DNA of 64,000 nucleotides. Source: Magnaporthiopsis rhizophila (lineage: Eukaryota; Ascomycota; Sordariomycetes; Magnaporthales; Magnaporthaceae). The notes under the pieces were generated by a model. The model worked only from the letters and a program-made list of their open reading frames with translations. It had not been told where the DNA came from and did no database searches. A program made the position numbers and the translations under genes. Shown in pieces: positions 57,228 to 64,000 of the stretch. Within the stretch, counting starts at the first letter, position 1. Each line of letters opens with the position of its first letter. The stretch lies in the NCBI GenBank assembly GCA_003049465.1, contig PYSS01000129.1, positions 47,357 to 111,356 on the forward strand, given 5' to 3'.

Positions 57228-57255
57228 GTTGTTCGTTGTTCGTTGTTCGTGGTTC
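57228..57255. repeat. Four tandem heptamers (GTTGTTC)
   Basis: Three perfect and one variant copy of GTTGTTC in gene-free DNA. Confidence 0.85.
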
Positions 57256-57918
57256 GTGGACCTGGACTGGGCCCAAGGTGAGTCTTTTTGGCAGGTCGGG
57301 CGCAAAGTTTGCAAGTGATAGGCCGCCGCGATCTTCCAGCTGAGGGGCAGGCTGGCCCCTTGTGGCATTTCAGGAGGCCGCAGGTGCGGCCCAAGAACGC
57401 AAGCCGACTGGTCGGGCGTTTCGTTTGGATTGGAGCCAAGCCGCGGGGCGCCGCCCAGGGGTGTTAAGTGGCTCTGGGCATGCGCGTCCTCGCATCACAC
57501 CGCACCGAATGCAGGCCACGATCCTTCCTTCTTTCATGGCGCCACACCAGGCAAGAAAATCACAGAGAGATTCACGGGGGTCGTCGGGCTGATCCTTTTT
57601 TCATGTAATCTCACACAAGACGCATTCCTACTGCGAGTCCGCGGTGCTGCTCCAACCCAAGTCTTGGATCCTTGGGCAAATCTTGAAACAAGCACTACCC
57701 ACATACCCAAGCCGTGATATCGGCCTGCTACTCTCTTTCCTCCAACGTAGCACATAATAGGTGGCCTTTGTACCTCTGGAGAACGATGATTAGGATGTGC
57801 GGGGGCGCCGGCAAATAGGTATGATTAAGTTTCACCAGATAAAATCCCGTGCGCTGCGTGGCTGCTTTCTGCTAGGCAGTAAATCCTAATAAGGAAGATT
57901 TGGGTGTTTTCTCTCTTG

Positions 57919-57920
<2 letters not shown>

Positions 57921-57971
<51 letters not shown>
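57921..57971. repeat. 51-nt poly-T tract
   Basis: The longest homopolymer in the window, 371 bp upstream of the MIC19 start and just left of the assembly join at 58065. Confidence 0.95.
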
Positions 57972-57973
<2 letters not shown>

Positions 57974-58011
57974 ACCATCTACATAGGTCGCAGTGATGGA
58001 GCAGGATGGAG

Positions 58012-58118
58012 GCCCTGTACCATCCAGCCCATCATGTGTTGGGGCTCGTCCTTTTCAATTTTTANGCCCTGTACCATCCAGCCCATCATGTGTTGGGGCT
58101 CGTCCTTTTCAATTTTTA
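58012..58118. repeat. Perfect 53-nt direct duplication around one N
   Basis: Bases 58012-58064 and 58066-58118 are identical and are separated by a single N at 58065. This is best explained as two contig ends joined without merging their overlap rather than as a biological repeat. Confidence 0.9.
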
Positions 58119-58342
58119 CTGCCGGGCGGTGTAACGGTGCTGCCCCAGCTATTTGCCCCCTCAGCCCCTCCAATTGGAAAAGATCCTCGTCGCTGAGCCA
58201 GGTAATTCCGTCCAAGCCACATCCAAGCCACCTGTGTGTGGAAACGAGCTGCTGCCCTGTGCCCATGCTCCCCAACTGCTATGCTCGCGAGAGCCAGTTT
58301 TGACAAAGCAGCCATCCACGTTTCTTCAATAATAACGACACA

Positions 58343-58971
58343 ATGGGTGCCAATTCTTCAAAGGAATCGCCCCACGTGTGGAAAGGGTGCGTTCGACCAG
58401 CAACTTGACACCACCTCTGACGCAGCCGCTGACAATTCCCTATCCCGTGTCCAGGTCCCAGCCGGCGGGCATCTCGCAGGGTGTTCTCGAATCGCTGCAG
58501 TCGAGCACCGAGGTGAGGCAGCCACTTGCCATAGTCGCCCTTCTCAATACCCCGATTTCCATCCCCCGTCCTAACACGAACCCGGTACAGACGGACGCGT
58601 CCCGGGCGCAACTCGCCGAGCTGCAGATCCAGGCCCGCGTTGCCGAGGAGCTGAGGAGGCTACAGGCCGCAGAAGCCATGGCCCTGAGGGAAGTCCAGGA
58701 GAAGTTGTCTGAGCCGTCGGATCAAGACGGCGCCGATGGGCCGAGCCGTTACACCCTCTCGCGCGAGGCGGCCGCCCTCCGGGTAAGACTGGAGGACGAG
58801 AAGAAAAAGGTCCGGAACCTGCCAGACACGCTCGAGAACGCACGGTCCGAGGTCGTCCGCTGCCTGAGAGAAAACGACAGGCGGCCATTAGACTGCTGGA
58901 AGGAGGTGGCTGCATTCAAGGAAGAGGTGCGGAAACTGGAGAAGGGCTGGGTTGAAAAGGTCGTGTCATGA
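58343..58971 (+). CDS. MIC19: MICOS complex subunit MIC19
   Basis: Three exons, 58343-58386, 58455-58512 and 58591-58971, give 160 residues. The start MGANSSKESPHVWK carries an N-myristoylation signal (Gly2, Ser6), as in fungal MIC19. Exon 3 begins TDASRAQLAELQIQARVAEELRRLQ, a coiled-coil conserved in the family, and the C-terminus has a C-x10-C pair (CLRENDRRPLDC) of the CHCH fold followed by WKEVAAFKEEVRKLEKGW. MIC19 sits on the inner mitochondrial membrane facing the intermembrane space, linking MIC60 to other MICOS parts at cristae junctions. Both introns are short (68 and 78 nt); the first has a GTGCGT donor and CTGAC branch. The stop lies 130 bp from the stop of TYW3 on the other strand. 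Confidence 0.92.
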
Positions 58972-59100
58972 TGCTACCCACCGAGAACGCGCCCCTGGCG
59001 ACTCGACAGTTATTAAAATGTACGATACCGCGCCTTCATGCGCGGCCTGGCTGATGCAAGGTTGGAGAGCATGTCTCATCTTTTTTTTTTCTATCCGTGG

Positions 59101-60183
59101 CTATGTTGGTATCCCCAACTCCGTATCCGACGGTACACCACCTAGCTCCGCCTGCTGCCGCTCCTTTTGCTGCGCCATCTCGGCCTTCCTCCGCAAGCCC
59201 TCGGCCTTCTTGCGCTCCCGCCTCGCGGCCGCATCTTCCCATCTGGGCCTTCCCGCCTGCTCGCCCGCCGGCTCTCGTATCGCCGCGAGGGCCTCTCGGA
59301 ACCGCTCGGTCCGCTTGCGGTTCTGCGCAAAGCGCTCGTTGGCCGTGCGGACGAGCATGGCGAGATACTCGGGCGACACGATACACTTGTTCTCTCCCGC
59401 AACCTGCATGCCTATAATGGACTCGAGCCCGAGGCCCATGGATCGGATGGCAACCATGGGCGTCACTTGGCCCTGGGCCGCTGTCAGGTTTATAGCTCCC
59501 GACTCTCGGAACCCTGCCTCCAACCCGCACCGCAGGACTGACTGGGCGTCTTCTGGTGACGCAGCCAAGACGTGGAGGATCTTAATGCAGGCAGATGTCA
59601 GCCTCCGTTGTTTATTACCTTCTGCTCTTGGAGTGGGTGCGTGGACGAGTGTGTCTACGTCACGTGTGCTGGAGAATGTTGCCATCCTCGTAGTGTCTGC
59701 ACATACCATGGGCTCGAACTTGAAATGGATGAGCCTCGTCGAGCTGGAGCTAAGATCTGTGTCACGAGACACCGGGTCTGTTGAACGAGCCATGTGGGCA
59801 TCTCCAAACAATAGAGAAGCCCAGGAGCCATCCCCGCCGGCAGGGAAAGGGTCGTGCGACACGTACAGCCAGTGACCGCCGCCGCCCTTGCCGCCAACCT
59901 CGCCAGCAAGCCGCGGCAGTTGACCGTCAGGACTCCCGGGCGCTGCCCGGTCGGGAGCTTGTGTTTGGGGAGCTTTCTGGCCCTCGAGGAAGACGCTGGC
60001 CCGCCCCGCACATGAGCTGGTCGTCACGAGGCCTAGGTGGCTGTTGATCTCGGAAATCAGTTCGCGGACCCCTTCGTCCACAGATCCCTTGGGAGATGCA
60101 TCCGTATAACTCGAGTCCGGAACCTGGAGGTCCGATAGTATCTTGGCTTTTCTTTGCGCGAATCTGCCCGACGCCATTTCCAT
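59101..60183 (-). CDS. TYW3: tRNA wybutosine-synthesizing protein 3
   Basis: Exons 60183-59707 and 59580-59101 give 318 residues. The start MEMASGRFAQRKAKILSDL, then SCAGRASVFLEG, GGHWLYVSHDP, LIHFKFEPM joined to ILHVLAASPEDAQ, GFRESGAINL and VAIRSMGLGLESIIG, follow the TYW3 methyltransferase pattern. It methylates N4 of the wybutosine precursor at G37 of tRNA-Phe in the cytosol. The intron (59581-59706, GTATGT donor, CTGAC branch) is 126 nt, in phase 0, and has no stop, so the unspliced frame also reads through; removing it restores the family sequence, so splicing is the normal state. The second Met, at 60177, is an equally possible start. The C-terminal ~60 residues are charged and probably helical. 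Confidence 0.92.
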   Translation of the reverse strand: MEMASGRFAQRKAKILSDLQVPDSSYTDASPKGSVDEGVRELISEINSHLGLVTTSSCAGRASVFLEGQKAPQTQAPDRAAPGSPDGQLPRLAGEVGGKGGGGHWLYVSHDPFPAGGDGSWASLLFGDAHMARSTDPVSRDTDLSSSSTRLIHFKFEPMVCADTTRMATFSSTRDVDTLVHAPTPRAEGNKQRRLTSACIKILHVLAASPEDAQSVLRCGLEAGFRESGAINLTAAQGQVTPMVAIRSMGLGLESIIGMQVAGENKCIVSPEYLAMLVRTANERFAQNRKRTERFREALAAIREPAGEQAGRPRWEDAAARRERKKAEGLRRKAEMAQQKERQQAELGGVPSDTELGIPT

Positions 60184-60921
60184 GGTCCTCGTTTTTCCAC
60201 CTGGCGAGCAGGTGTGGATCAAACTGAGCGAGGGAAAAAAAAAAAACAGTGAATGCAATCGACGAAAGACGTCTAAGTAGCCTAGTCCCAGGGGTGAGCG
60301 AGGCGTTGGCCCTGATAGGGCCAGTGGGTTCCGTTTCGGGCGCTCTGTTGGTCGCAGAGGACCTATGTAAAACCGAGGACCCGTACGGTCAACCTATTCA
60401 GGGCAACTCGGGATGCAACCCCGCCTAGCAGCTCGTGGCGATTAGAGCACGAGCTTTCACTGCAACTTAGGAGTCCATACCTCACCGCTTTCAAAATGAA
60501 TACTATGACACACCATAGAGTCGTAACACACGGAATGCTGCCACTCCACGAACAGATGCCTATTAATTTGCGTTTGACCCCGCTTTGGCATTATGCATTA
60601 GACTAAATAACGGGATATCCAAGAAAAGGAAGATGGAAGATATGCCGGCCTGCAAATACGCCAGAGGGTGGTGGCGGTCTTGTTGTGTCTGTGCCGCCAC
60701 TGGAAATATTCGGAGAAGTCCGGATTTAGATGATAAAATGACACAAAGAAAACATCGTGGGAATGTCGGCGCCGTACTGGAACATAACCGGCTGCCCAAC
60801 CATCAACCCCCGTCCTTGGAGGAAAAGGAACGGATAAGACAAGCAGAGAGAGAAGGGCAAAGGCTACAAAACAATAAAGAGGGGAACGAGAAAGCATGCG
60901 AAACACGTGCGGACACGGCTG
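60184..60921. other. Intergenic, no gene seen
   Basis: TYW3 upstream region and 3' flank of the DHHC gene. No coding or RNA feature recognised. Confidence 0.6.
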
Positions 60922-62931
60922 CTAGGATGCTGGTGCCGAATTGCGGGAAGTCGGTCCTTGGAAGCCAGACGTCGCGGGATTGACATCTTGCATCTCCATT
61001 CCCTCCTTGGACTCGGCCACCATCTCGGACCGTTTCCGGGCAGCCAACCGCTGGTCCCCTTCCACACGCTTTTCCTTGAAGCGGTAGTAGGTTGGGGGTC
61101 TTGGCCGGCAGAGCACAACGATCCAGTTCCGGATCCAACTGCCCTGGGTGAAGGCACGGTAGCGGTCCTTCTTCATGAATTTGTGGGAGTTGAGAAACTC
61201 GCGCGTGGTCTCGCCGCGCGCCATCAAGAAGACGTGGTATAGCATCAGGGCCGCCGGATAGAGGAATCCGATGAACCCGTAGATAACCAGGGCGAACGGG
61301 ACTCGGAAATGATCAATGGCCTCGCCGAACGAGACGCCTTGCCTGCCCATGTATACTAAGATCTGGGTCAGGGACGCCCCCATGAGGTAGCAGGCGAGAA
61401 GCGTGGTCGATGTGACGAATGCGAAAAAATATCGATAGTTGCGGCGCCCAACGCAGTTGTTGAGCCACACGCAGTGGTGGTCGGCCGTTTCTATGCAGTT
61501 GTCGCAGAGGCGGCAGTGATGGGTACGGGGTGGCCTCCAGATATTGCAGGTCTTGCAGTACTTGGTTGGTACCTCCATCGCGGCCGTCGACGCCTCGGCC
61601 GACCGGATGAGTGTCCAGTCTGTGGTCGGTGGCCCGAGACGCAGAGGGTCCTCGTTCTCGTCCGGAGGGGGAAATTGGTGGAGGTTGCGCGGGAGAATCT
61701 GTGCGGCGTCAGGGCTATGTCAGCAATTGAAAGAGTAGGTCACTCGCAGCAATGATGGACATGGACTTACCCCAGGATCGGATGAAGAAGCGTGAAGGAA
61801 TGACGAGAGGCAGAGGAAAAAAATATAGGCAAACACGATAGGCACCGCTGGGTGAACGTTATCCCAGAGCCATGGGGCGCAAAACGCGAAGAAGAGAGCG
61901 GAGGGCACCACGACGAGAGAGCCTGTGGCAATATTCACCGGCTGCGAGCGCGTATTTTGCAACCGACCGCCGAGGCAGAAGACAGTGTTCCCCTCGAAGT
62001 ATTCAAAGTTGCGGCCGATCGCAACAGCGATCTTGTCGGCGCCAGACTTGGCATTGGCGTCGGTGGGTGCGGACGGGGTAAGCTGTGGTGATGAAGCCCC
62101 GGACTCAAGCTTCTCGCCACCTTGCATGCTTCTGTTCGCGCCGCTCTGTGATCCATCGTTCCTCCCAGGGAGGAGGAAACTTGAGCGAAACGATCGGGGA
62201 GTCTTGACTGGCGTAGACAGACCACTACCTGGCCTGTAGTTCTTGTCCACGCGAACGGTGAGGCCACCGGCATTGTCTCGAACTTCGCTGCGCATTGCCT
62301 GTAGCGGCCGCACACTCTCCGATAGGCTCCCGGTTGGGTAGTGACCGTATGTGGGACTGGTGTTCGCCGTGATGCGATCGTACGTGCCAGGTTCGGTGAA
62401 CTCGGTCCCCCGGGATGGTGGGGGCCGAGGGTAGGTGTCATCGGTCGGCTGGGTTTGTTCGAGACGGGCGATCACTTGCGAATTTGTTATGTCTGATGTG
62501 ACACTACGACGGGACATAGTGTGCGCCCCATCGTGCATATCATCCTCCAGGCGACTATTGCGAGCGAGAGCTGATGGGCGAGCCGCTCCACGCTGGGCCT
62601 GCAGCTTTTGGGAACTCATTGGTCGGAAAAACGCGTGCGAGGTCAGGGATGGAACGTGGCTCCGGCTGACGGAGCTACCAGGTCGCCCTCCTGAAGAGCC
62701 CGCTATACTGCTGGCGGCGACGCTGCCACGCTTCGCCGTCAAGGCCTGGCGTAAAGGCACACTATGAGTGCGTGAGGATACTCCGGTCCTTGCCGTCCCC
62801 GGTCGTGACGTGGCATCCGAGGCAACCTGGCTGCGTCGGTTCCCGGTGGCCTGCTGGGACTCGCTGTCCATGCCATCGTCGGAAGCGATGTCCGTCATAC
62901 GCGACGATATTATACTTGGTGGCCCGGCCAT
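60922..62931 (-). CDS. ERF2: Palmitoyltransferase, DHHC family (ERF2 type)
   Basis: Exons 62931-61771 and 61698-60922 give 645 residues. A ~310-residue Ser/Arg-rich, disordered N-terminus is followed by NFEYFEGNTVFCLGGRLQNTR, two membrane helices (SLVVVPSALFFAFCAPWLW, AVPIVFAYIFFLCLSSFL), then the intron after SSSDPG. Exon 2 has the cysteine-rich DHHC domain: KYCKTCNIWRPPRTHHC, CDNCIETADHHCVWLNNCVG with the active DHHC, then two more helices and a TTxE-type motif (ARGETTREFLNSHKF). ERF2, with ERF4, palmitoylates Ras and other proteins at the ER membrane. The FCLGGRLQ and DPGILPRNLH segments favour ERF2 over other DHHC enzymes. The intron has a consensus GTAAGT donor. All catalytic residues are present. 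Confidence 0.92.
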
Positions 62932-64000
62932 CTCGAACGAAACGAGATATCCTCGATCTCGGAAAGCGGCTGCAGCGCCGTGTGTGTCAGACAGGAAAGG
63001 TCGACGGTTTGCTTCGTGCGCCTACCGCCTCGAACGTGGCGGCGTCGATGTCGTCGGTCGTGTCTCGGCGTGCTGTTTGGTTAATCGTCCTTTTGGAGTG
63101 GATTTTCCCGCGCATAGCGCGGGAGTAGAGGCCTTTTCGGGAGTATCCGGCGAAAAATGCTTATCGCGAACGAGTGTTTTGGTATAACAACGGTGCTTGA
63201 TGAGGTTGAAGAACAACCTGCTCGAGCCGTCGGTAGAGTGCGAACTTGAGGGGCAGGCGGCCAGTGGTCGTGTCAACCCGCTAGGGAGGGCGGTTTGCGG
63301 ATGGAGGGAGGCACCAGGCAGTTCCAGCCGAGCCTATGCCGACCGAGTCAAAGAACGTTGGGCGGGAGCCGTCACACCTGGTGTTGATATGCGTGTGGGA
63401 GTGGTAAGAGGCAAAAAAAGGGGTCGTCGGGAATAGAATCAAGAAACAGATGCGCCACAGCTGAGGCAAAAGAACGTGCGAAAAAATAATTAAAGTGTCA
63501 AGGCCGAACGACAGCCAATCTGATGGTCTGCGTGTTTCTGCGTGAAGGAGACAATCTCGACGTTCGTCGTTGGACTTGGCCTGGGCTGGGTCATTTCGCG
63601 AAAATGCGAATGCACGAAGGTTACCTAGATTCATGCCAGGGGTCGCGCGCACGAGATTGGCCAGCGGTGGTGCTAGGTTGCTGCAGCATGCACGGGCAAC
63701 TCGGCTCTTGCGTCGATCGAGAACCCGCTCGGGCCACATGTTGCATCATGCGCTCTCGACACAAAACAGTCTTAGATGCATACCTTAAGTTGCGCTCCAC
63801 CGCGAGTTGCACAAACGGCATATACAATAATCGGGGCCCGCAGAGCTCGAGTGGGCCTTATCGCTATATCGGGGACCCAATGCCTGCATGTATGACGAAG
63901 AAAGCTGCCCGAGGCATCGAGAGCCGCAATCGTCAATCGTACGAGCAAACGCACCTTTTCTGCCTTTGGCACTTCCGAACGCCCGCAACCCATTACCAAT
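62932..64000. other. Upstream region of the DHHC gene, no other gene seen
   Basis: The last kilobase contains only short overlapping frames and probable 5' UTR/promoter of the palmitoyltransferase gene. Nothing further can be supported before the window ends. Confidence 0.55.

Larger units (their letters stand above)
55335..58342. other. 3 kb intergenic region, no gene seen
   Basis: Divergent promoter space between the ferric-reductase-like gene and MIC19. It contains TACCTAGGTA (55891-55900) running into GGTA tandem repeats, a heptamer tandem near 57228-57255, TAGGTACCTA (57147-57156), a 51-T run and an assembly join at 58065. Open frames here are low complexity and unsupported. Confidence 0.55.

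Noticed and set aside
1..64000. tRNA, 5S rRNA or CRISPR features
   Set aside because: Reading intergenic DNA for T-loop/anticodon patterns, the fungal 5S consensus and regularly spaced repeats gave nothing convincing; a covariance-model scan would settle this.

Overview
The window is nuclear DNA from a filamentous ascomycete (Pezizomycotina), most likely a Sordariomycete. It is GC-rich in coding sequence, and genes carry short introns of roughly 60-130 nt with GT(A/G)NGT donors, CTGAC/CTAAC branch sites and YAG acceptors. Genes lie on both strands without operons and are separated by 0.5-4 kb of low-complexity intergenic DNA. The gene set is fungal: Zn(II)2Cys6 regulators, vacuolar protease B, a ferric-reductase-like oxidoreductase, importin beta and a MICOS subunit. 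Exon models were built by hand from reading frames and splice signals; for every multi-exon gene the summed exon length is a multiple of three. Family assignments come from recognised motifs, since no database search was possible.

Layout, left to right. (1) 1-546: the C-terminal end of a Q/G-rich, probably regulatory protein. (2) 4.3-12 kb: a nitronate monooxygenase (+), then a minus-strand series of a divergent folylpolyglutamate-synthase-like protein, a small secreted protein and an SPX-domain membrane protein. (3) 14.5-18 kb: a stand-alone NRPS-like adenylation-thiolation-reductase enzyme (-), followed by an AT-rich patch near 18.85-18.99 kb that looks like a transposon scar. (4) 19.9-26.3 kb: U3 snoRNP protein MPP10 (+) convergent with mitochondrial GatA (-), then a DUF4336 protein (-). 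(5) 27-33 kb: a Ser-rich hypothetical protein and vacuolar subtilisin PRB1 (both -). (6) 36.8-45.4 kb: a nine-exon Zn2Cys6 transcription factor (+) convergent with importin beta (-). (7) 47.5-55.3 kb: 2-isopropylmalate synthase, nicotinate phosphoribosyltransferase and a ferric-reductase-like protein (all -). (8) 58.3-62.9 kb: MIC19 (+) convergent with TYW3 (-), then a DHHC palmitoyltransferase of the ERF2 type (-).

Most genes are unrelated housekeeping functions, and I see no convincing metabolic gene cluster, mobile element with coding capacity, CRISPR array or tRNA. The two most interesting observations are at the sequence level. First, the leucine biosynthesis gene has an 8-nt first coding exon, and its first intron encodes, in frame with exon 2, a 24-residue Arg-rich, acid-free leader. 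Splicing versus intron retention could therefore switch the enzyme between cytosol and mitochondrion. Second, the exact 10-bp palindrome TACCTAGGTA occurs five times, only in intergenic DNA, against about 0.06 expected by chance. The assembly has two visible defects: a 13-N gap inside a poly-C tract near 40.4 kb, and a single N between two perfect 53-nt copies near 58.07 kb.
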